From positions 1-11,491 of the forward strand of contig DXEY01000099.1 of assembly GCA_019114745.1 (NCBI GenBank): DNA of 11,491 nt, given 5' to 3'. Shown in pieces: positions 1 to 8,500 of the stretch. Both the position numbers and the translations under genes were made by a program. Every line of letters begins with the position of its first letter. Position 1 is the stretch's first letter. The notes beneath the pieces were generated by a model, which searched no databases, was not told the origin of the DNA, and saw nothing but the letters and a program-made list of their open reading frames with translations. The stretch is from Candidatus Mediterraneibacter colneyensis (GTDB lineage: Bacteria; Bacillota; Clostridia; Lachnospirales; Lachnospiraceae).

Positions 1-102
1 TACAACATGACGAAGGACAAGAAAGCTCATCCGGAACGCATGGAGACCAAGAAATACTGCAGATTCTGCAAATCACACACACTGCACAAAGAAACGAAGT
101 AG
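1..102 (+). CDS. rpmG: 50S ribosomal protein L33, C-terminal part (5' end outside window)
   Basis: The first 33 codons read in frame 1 and end at TAG (100-102). The visible peptide contains KKYCRFCKSHTLHKETK, the C-terminal signature of L33, a small zinc-ribbon protein of the large ribosomal subunit. The CRFC pair is the second half of the zinc-binding CxxC...CxxC set; the first pair should lie upstream of the window. L33 is about 49-50 residues long, so roughly one third is missing. Its position directly before secE, with only 21 nt between them, is the usual rpmG-secE-nusG arrangement of Firmicutes and implies cotranscription. Identity is secure from the motif and the neighbours. Confidence 0.93.
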   Translation, partial: YNMTKDKKAHPERMETKKYCRFCKSHTLHKETK

Positions 103-123
103 TCGTCGGAAGGAAGTGGACAC

Positions 124-321
124 ATGAGTGAGAAGACAAAAACTCAGAAAAAGAGCTGGTTTAAGGGGCTTCAGGCAGAGTTCAGGAAGATCATCTGGCC
201 AGACAGGAAGACACTTGCAAGACAGACCACGGCAGTTATCGTTGTCTCCGTAGTGCTCGGGGCAGTGATCGCGGTTGTAGACGCTATCCTGAAATATGGG
301 ATCGACTTATTGGTAAGATAG
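124..321 (+). CDS. secE: Preprotein translocase subunit SecE
   Basis: This 65-residue protein is the short, single-span form of SecE, the clamp subunit of the SecYEG channel in the cytoplasmic membrane. The N-terminal half is basic and amphipathic and carries the family signature (SWFKGLQAEFRKIIWP, with the conserved Trp-Pro). One hydrophobic segment follows at about residues 36-62 (TAVIVVSVVLGAVIAVVDAI), the usual transmembrane helix. The ATG at 124 follows a purine-rich GGAAGGAAG ribosome-binding site (about 109-117). It lies between rpmG and nusG, 25 nt before nusG, which is the canonical order and suggests one transcript. Gram-positive SecE lacks the two extra helices of the E. coli protein, and this length agrees with that. 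Confidence 0.96.
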   Translation: MSEKTKTQKKSWFKGLQAEFRKIIWPDRKTLARQTTAVIVVSVVLGAVIAVVDAILKYGIDLLVR

Positions 322-346
322 CTGACCGCAGCAGAAAGGTGATTAT

Positions 347-865
347 ATGTCAGAGGCAAAATGGTATGTAGTTCATACTTATTCGGGGTATGAAAACAAA
401 GTAAAAGCGAACATTGACAAGACGATCGAGAACCGTCATCTGGAGGATCAGATCCTGGAAGTCCGTGTCCCGATGGAGGAAGTTACGGAGCTCCGCAACG
501 GAGTCCAGAAAGCGGTTCAGCGTAAAATGTTCCCGGGCTATGTCATGATACACATGATCATGAATGACGACACGTGGTACGTGGTGAGAAACACGCGCGG
601 CGTGACAGGGTTCGTGGGACCGGGGTCCAAGCCGGTGCCGCTCGAGGAGAGCGAGATGGCAAACCTGGGGATCAGGCGTGACAATATTGTCGTCAACTTC
701 GGCGTGGGCGATACGGTTGTTGTGCTGAGCGGAGCCTGGGAAGGAACCGTTGGAGTCGTTCAGAGTATGAACGAACAGAAGAAGAGCCTGTCTATCAATG
801 TAGAGCTGTTTGGCCGAGAGACACCGGTTGAACTTGGTTTTTCAGAAGTGAAGAAAATGGATTAA
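347..865 (+). CDS. nusG: Transcription termination/antitermination protein NusG
   Basis: The 172-residue product has the NGN domain first (WYVVHTYSGYENKVKANI at residues 6-23, and the typical MFPGYVMI near 61-68, TRGVTGFVG near 83-91) and a C-terminal KOW domain (about residues 115-172, GDTVVV... then VELFGRETPVEL). NusG binds RNA polymerase and modulates pausing, termination and coupling to translation. The KOW loop reads SGAWEG where many NusG proteins have a GPF motif, which looks like a lineage variant rather than damage. The ATG at 347 follows GAAAGGTGATT. Length matches the family. It is followed after 51 nt by rplK, with the L1-type regulatory hairpin in the gap. Confidence 0.97.
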   Translation: MSEAKWYVVHTYSGYENKVKANIDKTIENRHLEDQILEVRVPMEEVTELRNGVQKAVQRKMFPGYVMIHMIMNDDTWYVVRNTRGVTGFVGPGSKPVPLEESEMANLGIRRDNIVVNFGVGDTVVVLSGAWEGTVGVVQSMNEQKKSLSINVELFGRETPVELGFSEVKKMD

Positions 866-871
866 AGATGA

Positions 872-901
872 GTGGGAGGGGATGATCCCCGCCAATACCA
901 C
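872..901 (+). promoter_or_regulatory. L1-binding mRNA site upstream of rplK (23S rRNA mimic)
   Basis: A 30-nt element begins GTGGGAGGGG and ends CCAATACCAC, directly before the AAGGAGGT Shine-Dalgarno (902-909). Outer arms GTGG (872-875) and CCAC (898-901) can pair. Inner arms GGGG (878-881) and CCCC (887-890) close a 5-nt loop, leaving an asymmetric internal loop. As I recall it, the 23S rRNA L1-binding region has the same GUGGGAGG and AAUACCAC strands. L1 is known to repress the L11-L1 operon by binding such a mimic in the mRNA. Overlap with the ribosome-binding region fits translational repression. Function is inferred from similarity. Confidence 0.85.
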
Positions 902-916
902 AAGGAGGTAATTGAA

Positions 917-1342
917 ATGGCAAAAAAAGTAGAAGGTTATATCAAATTACAGATTCCTGCCGGCAAGGCAACACCGGCACCACCGGTTGGTCCGGCACTC
1001 GGACAGCACGGTGTAAATATCGTTGAATTTACAAAACAGTTTAATGCAAGGACAGCAGATCAGGGAGATCTGATCATTCCGGTAGTTATCACAGTCTACA
1101 ATGACAGAAGCTTCAGCTTCATCACAAAGACTCCGCCGGCAGCAGTTCTGATCAAAAAGGCATGCAAGATCCAGTCCGGATCAGGCGTACCGAACAAGAC
1201 AAAAGTCGCTACGATCACAAAAGCTCAGCTTCAGGAAATCGCAGAGATGAAGATGCCTGACCTGAACGCGGCTACTGTTGAGGCTGCGATGAGCATGGTG
1301 GCAGGAACATGCCGTTCCATGGGAGTCGTTGTTGAAGAGTAG
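917..1342 (+). CDS. rplK: 50S ribosomal protein L11
   Basis: The 141-residue product starts MAKKVEGYIKLQIPAGKATP, followed by PPVGPALGQHGVNIVEFTKQFN, the L11 N-terminal domain signature. The C-terminal rRNA-binding domain (from about residue 70) carries TPPAAVLIKKA and GSGVPNKTKVATIT. L11 binds the GTPase-associated centre of 23S rRNA and helps factor-dependent GTP hydrolysis. The ATG at 917 was chosen because it gives the exact usual family length and follows AAGGAGGT (902-909) by 7 nt. The open frame extends to a GTG at 872, but that would place the L1-binding hairpin inside the gene. It is separated from rplA by an unusually long 271-nt spacer. Confidence 0.98.
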   Translation: MAKKVEGYIKLQIPAGKATPAPPVGPALGQHGVNIVEFTKQFNARTADQGDLIIPVVITVYNDRSFSFITKTPPAAVLIKKACKIQSGSGVPNKTKVATITKAQLQEIAEMKMPDLNAATVEAAMSMVAGTCRSMGVVVEE

Positions 1343-1566
1343 AACACTTGGCGATGCACTGAACACTTAGCGAGGTGTTTTCGAGCTTAGTGTGAAGGCA
1401 GATATCCCGAGCAGTGCGAGTGGATATCCTCATTTGAGCCTGGTGCGAATTTCGTTCCGTGAGATTAGCGAGGGCGAGCCTGAGGCGAAGCGCGAGCTTA
1501 GCGAACGGAACTACCCTGGCACTTGGCGCTTGGCGGCAAACCTGAATTAGAAACAAGGAAACAGCA
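1343..1566 (+). repeat. Palindrome-rich spacer between rplK and rplA, repeat-like
   Basis: No gene is supported in this gap. It is built from short recurring modules. AACACTTGGCGA (1343-1354) and AACACTTAGCGA (1362-1373) are near-identical, CACTTGGCG recurs at 1520-1528, and CTTAGCGA recurs at 1366-1373 and 1497-1504. Inverted repeats include AACAC (1362-1366) with GTGTT (1375-1379) followed by a few T, GATATCC (1401-1407) with GGATATC (1422-1428), and GTTCCGT (1454-1460) with ACGGAAC (1505-1511). The GC-rich GCGAGC-type sequence differs from the adjoining genes. This resembles a dispersed intergenic palindromic element, but copy number elsewhere in the genome cannot be seen here. The first small hairpin with its short T run could be a weak attenuator. 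Confidence 0.5.
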
Positions 1567-1596
1567 GTGGGAGGGGCACGTTCCCGCGAATACCAC
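1567..1596 (+). promoter_or_regulatory. Second L1-binding mRNA site, upstream of rplA
   Basis: This 30-nt element has the same length and layout as the one before rplK. It opens GTGGGAGGGG, ends GCGAATACCAC, and is followed by AAGGAGGT (1597-1604). Outer arms GTGG (1567-1570) and CCAC (1593-1596) pair. The inner stem is GGGG (1573-1576) with TCCC (1582-1585), including a G-U pair. The loop bases differ from the first copy while the paired and conserved bases are kept, as expected for selection on an RNA structure. The likely role is separate autoregulation of rplA by its product L1; this is inference. Confidence 0.8.
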
Positions 1597-1613
1597 AAGG
1601 AGGTTATTGTAAA

Positions 1614-2306
1614 ATGAAACGAGGAAAGAAATATATTGAAGCTGCGAAACTGATCGAGAGAGGAAACCTCTACGACAAAGAAGAAGCAGTAGCATTAGTA
1701 AAAAAAGCAGCAGTAGCAAAGTTTGATGAGACGATCGAAGCTCACATCAGAACAGGCTGTGACGGACGCCACGCTGACCAGCAGATCCGTGGTGCGGTAG
1801 TACTTCCGCACGGAACAGGAAAGAAAGTCCGCATCCTTGTATTTGCAAAGGACGCAAAGGCTGAGGAAGCAAAGGCAGCAGGCGCTGACTATGTAGGAGG
1901 AGACGACCTGATCCCGAAGATCCAGAACGAGGGATGGCTTGACTTCGACGTAGTTGTTGCTACACCTGATATGATGGGCGTTGTAGGACGTCTCGGACGT
2001 GTACTCGGACCGAAAGGTCTCATGCCGAACCCGAAAGCCGGAACAGTTACAATGGACGTAACAAAGGCTATCAACGAGATCAAAGCAGGTAAGATCGAGT
2101 ACAGACTTGACAAGACAAACATTATCCATGTTCCGATCGGAAAAGCTTCCTTCACAGAGGAGCAGTTGGCGGACAACTTCCAGACGCTTATCGATGCAAT
2201 CAACAAGGCAAGACCGGCAGCAGTAAAAGGCCAGTACCTGAAGAGCATCACTCTTACATCTACAATGGGCCCGGGCGTGAAGGTCAACCCGATGAAGCTT
2301 GCATAA
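1614..2306 (+). CDS. rplA: 50S ribosomal protein L1
   Basis: The 230-residue product is full length for bacterial L1. It begins MKRGKKYIEAAKLIERGNLY. The central domain has GTGKKVRILVFAKD and ADYVGGDDLIPKI, followed by the family signature around GRLGRVLGPKGLMPNPKAGT (about residues 125-144). The C-terminal part returns to domain I and ends in GPGVKVNPMKLA. L1 forms the mobile stalk at the E site, aids tRNA release, and represses its own operon. The ATG at 1614 follows AAGGAGGT (1597-1604). Codon use is the GCA/GTA/ACA-rich pattern of highly expressed genes, in contrast to the giant gene downstream. A rho-independent terminator follows 14 nt after the stop codon, so the upstream operon appears to end here. 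Confidence 0.98.
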   Translation: MKRGKKYIEAAKLIERGNLYDKEEAVALVKKAAVAKFDETIEAHIRTGCDGRHADQQIRGAVVLPHGTGKKVRILVFAKDAKAEEAKAAGADYVGGDDLIPKIQNEGWLDFDVVVATPDMMGVVGRLGRVLGPKGLMPNPKAGTVTMDVTKAINEIKAGKIEYRLDKTNIIHVPIGKASFTEEQLADNFQTLIDAINKARPAAVKGQYLKSITLTSTMGPGVKVNPMKLA

Positions 2307-2320
2307 ATAATCAGATAACA

Positions 2321-2354
2321 AAGCGGACTGTCGCGGATGCGGCGGTCCGCTTTT
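2321..2354 (+). terminator. Rho-independent terminator after rplA
   Basis: AAGCGGAC (2321-2328) pairs perfectly with GTCCGCTT (2345-2352). The stem can extend inward through U-G and G-C pairs to about 13 bp around an 8-nt loop (2333-2340). A short T run (2351-2354) follows. Its position just after the rplA stop codon fits the end of the secE-rplA transcription unit. The T run is short, so read-through is possible. Confidence 0.75.
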
Positions 2355-2361
2355 GCGTGGA

Positions 2362-2416
2362 ACGCCGAAAGACGGCGTCATACCTGCGCGGATGGCATCC
2401 GGCAGTGCTCTTTTCT
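2362..2416 (+). other. Two further hairpins downstream of the rplA terminator
   Basis: ACGCCG (2362-2367) and CGGCGT (2373-2378) form a perfect 6-bp hairpin around a 5-nt loop. CTGC (2384-2387) with GCAG (2402-2405), plus inner GGAT/ATCC, forms a second one. That one is followed by a T-rich stretch (TGCTCTTTTCTT, 2406-2417) and could act as a backup terminator. No other signal is visible before the possible promoter. Confidence 0.35.
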
Positions 2417-2420
2417 TAAT

Positions 2421-2449
2421 TTTAACGCTTTTCTTACGGTTCGTATAAA
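2421..2449 (+). promoter_or_regulatory. Possible promoter of the giant surface-protein gene
   Basis: TTTAAC (2421-2426) and TATAAA (2444-2449) are 17 bp apart. The -10 matches the sigma-A consensus at 5 of 6 positions, but the -35 matches at only 3. The whole stretch 2411-2490 is AT-rich. A second -10-like TATAGT (2471-2476) has no -35 at proper spacing. A promoter is expected here because the gene follows a terminator, but the exact site is uncertain. Confidence 0.35.
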
Positions 2450-2519
2450 CTCCTTTTAACATTTTTCAGATATAGTAATTCTGTTTTTTGACAGCAGATT
2501 GAGAAGTGAGGTAGACAGA

Positions 2520-5500
2520 ATGAAAAAAACTATCAGGAAAATGGCCGCATTTTTGCTGACGGCGGTTATGGCGGTATCTGCCGTACCCTCCATTGGCGTG
2601 CAGGCAGAGGAGAAGACAGACGGGGGAGAAACACAGGAATTAAAATTTGCAGTAATGTCGGATACTCATTATTTTCCGACAGAATATAATGGAACGAGAG
2701 CAGAAGCCTATCAGGATCAGACAAGCGGCGACTTAAGGCTGATGGGAGAAGGGCAGGCCCTGACTGAAGGCGCGGTGGAGCAGCTTCTCGCAAAAGATCC
2801 GGACGAATACCCTGACATTCTTCTGGTGACCGGTGATCTGAGCAGCGAAGGAGAACTGGCAAGCCATCAGGGATTTGCGTCTCAGATGGCGCGTCTGGAG
2901 GACGCGGGGATCGCGGTTTTTGTTATTCCGGGAAACCATGATCTGTACAACTACAGTGCCATGAGTTTTCAGGACGATACAAAAGTGTCAGGAACAGATC
3001 TGTACACTACGCTGGATCAGTTCAAAGAAATCTATGCGGATTATGGTTACGGCTCTGAGGAAGACAGGAACAATTATCAGATTGAGTATTATGCGGATGA
3101 AAAAGATGCGGAAGGAACTCAGGGAGGACTTTCCTATATTCTCCATGTCAATGGATTTGCCCTTCTGATGATCGATTCTGAGGTATATACACAGGATGTA
3201 AACGGAGAAGAGACGAACCGGGGTACAGGAGACGGGATGATCTGCGACCAGCTCCTGGAGTGGGTCATGGAAAAGGCGGAGGAATGTGAAGAAAACGGAG
3301 AAACGATCATTGCGGGCATGCATCATCCGCTTCTCGCTCACAATACGACACAGGAGACGGAATTTATCACAGACACTGTGGCAGACAGCGAGACGCTGGC
3401 GGAGACGCTTGCTGACGCCGGAATCCGCTATATTTTTACCGGCCACATGCATGAGAATGATATCGCTTCCTATACGACGGTAGAAGGAAATACGATTTAT
3501 GATATGGAGACCGGAGGCATGGTAGCCTATGGCTCCCCGATCCGCATGGTGACGATGACAAAGTATGCCGACGGAACCGAGGAGATGACCATTGATACAG
3601 AGAGTGTGAAGGAAGCGGCCATGAACGCGAAGCTTGACGCTCCGAATGGCAATGTTACCGACACAGAAAAGGTGGACGTGCTGGAGTATGAACTGAACGC
3701 CATGTACGGGGAAAATTTTGTGTCAAACCTGATCTTCCGTTACGCAGACCGCTACCTGGATCAGTTTACGGACATTCCGGCAGCTCTGCAGAATATTGCG
3801 GGAATCGATCTTTACACGGAACTGTTCGGGCTGCTCCCGTCTCTGCTTGCGGAGGAAATGACAGTAGACCTGGGCGGTTCTCTGGGAACGCTCAATATTA
3901 CATACAGTTCCAGCGGTACCTTCCAGGACGGCGACGGAGTTCATCTGAGCCCGGCCGGCACAGCAGGCCTGCTTGGCTCTTATACAGTGCGTGATGCGGA
4001 TATCCAGACAGAAGTGGGGCATGTGCTTGACCAGGTGGAAGAGCAGTATATGGCAAACGGCGTCCTGAAAGAAAGGCTGAACGGGATTATTGTAAAAGCA
4101 AAAAACACAGTGCTGGAGTCAGAGGAAGGGCATACCCTCTATGATCTGCTGCAGTATATGTTCACCGTTCACAATACAGGAAATGACACGGCTGCGCATC
4201 CGGACTGGGTACAGAGAAGTCTGGACAATCTGGCGGCAGGTCCTCTGCTTCAGGAAACGGTGATGGATATTATCAACAATGATATTTATCCTTTTATAGA
4301 TGAACTGACAGAAACGATCACTATTGACCTGGATACTCTTTTCGGGAGGAATGTACTCTGGTCCACGGCTGTAAATGCGGTAATGGGAAGCTCGACTCCT
4401 ACGCTTGCCACTGTGCTGGATACATTCGGAGTAGACATAAGGAGTCTGCTGGACGGGCTGCTGAATGAGTATTTAAGTGACAGTTTCTTCACCAGTGTCG
4501 GCGGCGTCGCGGTAAGCATGATCAATGGATTTGCTTCGGACAGCGATGGCCTGGACGACGTAGTGGACGGAGACGCTGTCACCCTGAGCTACGATGGAGA
4601 GCTTCATCCGAACTACAGCGTGGAGAACGGGATGCTGCCGAACCAGGTGACGGTTTCTCTGGGCGGCAACGATACGAAAGGGGTCAGAAATTTCTCCTGG
4701 TATACAGGGACGAAAGTAGAGTCCGGAGAGGTACAGCTTCTGGAAGCTGCGCCGGGAATGACGGTGGAAGAGGCGGAAGCGGCGTTTGAGTCCGGCGAAG
4801 GAGTCATTACGAAAGCGGCGGACACTGCGACGGTCAACAAGGCGGAGCTGGAGCTGAACCTGGTGCTTGTGACCACCTATGATATCGGGGAGGCGAACCG
4901 TCATACGGCGGAAGTATCCATTGAAGAGGAAAAGGACTATTACTACCGGGTGGGCACGACATACGGCGATGTGGCCTGCTACAGCGATCCGGTACTTCTC
5001 GGCGAGGCCAGCACGTCGGAAGATGATTCCTTTACATTCATTAACGTGGCGGATTCCCAGGGGGCTACAGAGGCAGACTATGATAAATATATCAGCGTCC
5101 TGAGCCAGGCGGAGGAAACATTTGAAGACGCTGAATTTATCACGCATCTGGGTGATTTTGTAGATGACGGCAATAATGAGTCCTACTGGGACTGGGTGCT
5201 GAACAATGAAGAAATGCAGAGCCTTCCGGTGGTTCCCGTGGCGGGCAACCATGAAGCAAGGGCTACGGACGAGCTCCTGGAAAATGCAATTGCGGCTCAT
5301 TATAATGTGGATATCCCTGAACAGGATACAAGCCAGGGTATTTACTATTCCTTTACCTATGAAAACGCAACCTTTATTGTGCTTAACACCAATGACCTGA
5401 ATGATTCAGACCAGATCTCGGAAGCACAGATGGCATGGGCGGAATCTGTGGCGCAGAATGCAGATACAACATGGAAGATCCTTCTCACCCATAAAGCGCC

Positions 5501-8500
5501 GTACTCAAAAGGCCCCCATTACAATGACAGCGATGTGATCCAGATCCGTCAGCAACTGAATCAGCTGACTGCGGACTGCGATATCGACCTGGTGCTTTCC
5601 GGACATGACCACACCTATCTGCGCACCCCGTATCTCCTGAATGGAGAGGCACAGCAGACGGAATATACGGATCTTTCTGTGGACGGTATTACATACCGCA
5701 CGGCGATCAATCCGGAAGGAACCGTGTTCGTTATACCATCTACTTCAGGTGTGAAATATTACGACTTCAACGAGGCGGCGGATGTTCCGGCGGAAGTGGC
5801 GGGGCAGCCTGATATGTCGGTTTATGAAGGAATTACCATTGAGGGAGATGCTTTATACTACCGGGCATACACCGAGGACGGAAGTCTGTATGACAGCTTT
5901 GCGATCCGGAAAGGGGAAGAGCAGGTAAGCGCGGTACAGCAGGTGATCGATATGATCGAAGCCTTCCGGGACGGAGTGACGCTGGAAGATGAAGCGGCAG
6001 TGACTGCGGCAAGAGAAGCGTATAATGCGCTTACAGTTGAAGAGCAGGAACAGGTGACCAATCTGGATGTGCTGGTCCGGGCGGAAGAGATGATCCAGAC
6101 GTTAAAGGGACTTGCGGAGAAAGAGACTGTGAGGGTGTCGGATAAAGATTCGTTCATTAATGCTCTTGCAAATGAAAATGTCGGTACCATCGAAGTGGAA
6201 GGAAAGATTACGATCGGAGTATATGGCGAAGGGATTTTCGGTATTGAGAATAACACCTGGGAAGACCAGTGGCAGGCTGTAAATCATGACGTGATCATAA
6301 GAGGCGTGACAGACGATGCAGAGCTGGAGAGGCTCGGACTTGTGGTTGGAAATGACGCGACGCTGGTTCTGGAGGATATTTATCTCTATGCCAACCATAA
6401 GAATAGTGCCAGCAGTGAGGATCCGCTGAACTGCGTTGAGGTAAACAGGGGAAATCTGTATGTAAACGGAAGCACCAGCATTGAACTGGGAACCAACGGA
6501 AGCTGCGAGTGCAGCACAACACACGGTCTGGGCACGAATAAACAGCATGGCCATGCCATTGCCCTTACGGGAACCGGAAATGTTTACATCAATACAACCG
6601 GTAATATTACCGGAAAATACGAGGCAGTATACAGCAGTCTGGACACAGACAGCAATGTGGTGATCCAGAACGGAAACTTCTCATCGGCAGGCGGCGATAC
6701 GGTGATCGCGTGTCAGTATGACCTGGAGATGAACGGAGGCTCCGCGGCGTCCATTATCGCGGGAAACCTGGAACTGAACGGCGGCACGGTAGGATCCTCT
6801 GATGAGTACCCTCTGGACATCCGCGGGGAAGCGTACATTACCGGCGGAACTGTGGGACAGAATGACTCCGGGAAGGCAATCCGCCTTGGAGATAACGCCG
6901 GGCTTTATATCAGACCTGCCACTTCCGTATCCATCGGCGGGACTTCCGTTTTGCTGGGAACGGCTGAGACAACAGACAGTAAAAATGTAAGCATCACGGT
7001 AGATGCGGAAAAATTTGGAGAGAATGGAACAGGAACGATCTACGCCCTGTCCACGAACACAATGCAGGCGCTGGATCAGATCGTGGCAAACACAGAAGGA
7101 GAACTGGACACAACATTTGAAGATGGGACACTGAAGGCGGTTCTCTCAGGGGAAGGACTGAACTATGTATATGGAAAATATCAGGTGACCGGCGGAAGCC
7201 TTATGAACGCCGTTGACAGGGGCAGCAATACCCAGTGCTGGATCTATAACCAGTATCAGCGGATTTACAATGTACCGGTGGAAAGTGTCGCGGTAAGCGC
7301 AGAGCAGACTGTTGCGGGAGTGGGCGGCACACTGGATCTGCGTGCATCCACAATGCCGAGTACAGCCCTGGATAATGAGATTACGTGGACAAGCGATAAT
7401 CCGGAGATTGCCTCAGTAGATGAGGACGGAACGGTGACGGGGATTAAGAGCGGTACAGCGGTTATAACGGCAACAGCTCCTTCCGGCGTATATGACACGG
7501 TTACCGTGTATATCTGCGATCCTCAGATCGAGGGAGCAGATACCGTTACTGCGGACGTGACAGAAGAAAATTATCAGCTTACCGGGCTGGACGGGCTTCC
7601 GGAAGGAATTTCTGTAAGATGGACGCTGGAGAATAATTCGCCTGGAATGACAGTGTCCTCTGACGGAACCCTGTCAAGAACAGCCAATACAGAGGAAGGC
7701 ACGGTTACTCTGAAAGCCACTGTTTACGAAAACGGAACGGCTACTTCTGCGGCAGTATCCAGGGAGATCACAGTGGAGGCGAATCTGGTGACCTCGGTGA
7801 CGATACAGGGCGCGGACGAGACGGTTGTGAAAGAGAAAGATGACGAACCGTTCCAGCTTACAGCGGAGGTGCTCCCGGCAGGAGCAATAACGGACGGTGT
7901 TACATGGACCAGTTCCAATGACACTGTGGCTGCTGTAGACGAGACCGGGCAGGTGACTGTTGCGGGTATCGGATCTGCGGTGATCACAGCGTCGGCCGGC
8001 GGCCGGAGCGACTCGGTAACTGTTGTGATTCCGGAGCTTACGGGAAGCAGCACGGCTTATGTGGGACAGGAAAACGCCGTATATCAGTTAAGAGGCGCGG
8101 AGGATCTTCCGGGAGTGGAGATCACATACCGTGTAAATGACGAGGAAAAAGCTTCCGTCAGCAGTGATGGAGTCCTGACCCTGCTGGAAGCGGGCACGGT
8201 GACAGTGACTGCCACTGCCTCCTGGGATTCGGATACAGAAGATCCGCAGAAATTTTCAAGAAGTATGGAAGTGGAAATCCTGGAAAATGAAGACATGTAT
8301 CTGGCGAAGCTTGCGGAAGAAAAAATGACGGCGCTTCCGTCCGCAGACGAAATCACACAGGAGAATAAGGAAGAAGTTTCATCCGCGGTTTCGGAAGCGG
8401 AAACGGCTTATGAGATGCTGACCGATACTCAGAAAGCATATGTCAGTGAGGCTGCGGTGCAGAAACTGGAAGATGCAAAGAAAGCACTTGCCCTGCTGGA

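Noticed and set aside
872..916. Upstream GTG start for rplK
   Set aside because: It would add 15 residues not typical of L11 and would overlap the L1-binding hairpin and the Shine-Dalgarno; ATG 917 gives the standard length.
1695..2462. 255-codon minus-strand open frame opposite rplA
   Set aside because: It lies antisense to a clear rplA. The peptide has no recognisable domain and is rich in Cys, Arg and Ser, as expected of a shadow frame.
2488..2493. TTGACA just upstream of the giant gene
   Set aside because: At 17-18 bp downstream the sequence is GTAGAC-like, not a -10, and the start would fall inside the coding region.
2499..2519. TTG start for the giant gene
   Set aside because: It would add seven residues with charged Arg, Glu and Asp before the signal peptide. 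ATG 2520 has a better-placed GTGAGGT site and a cleaner export signal.
4473..5300. 275-codon minus-strand open frame inside the giant gene
   Set aside because: The plus strand carries an uninterrupted frame with clear phosphoesterase motifs. The antisense peptide is an artefact of the coding composition.
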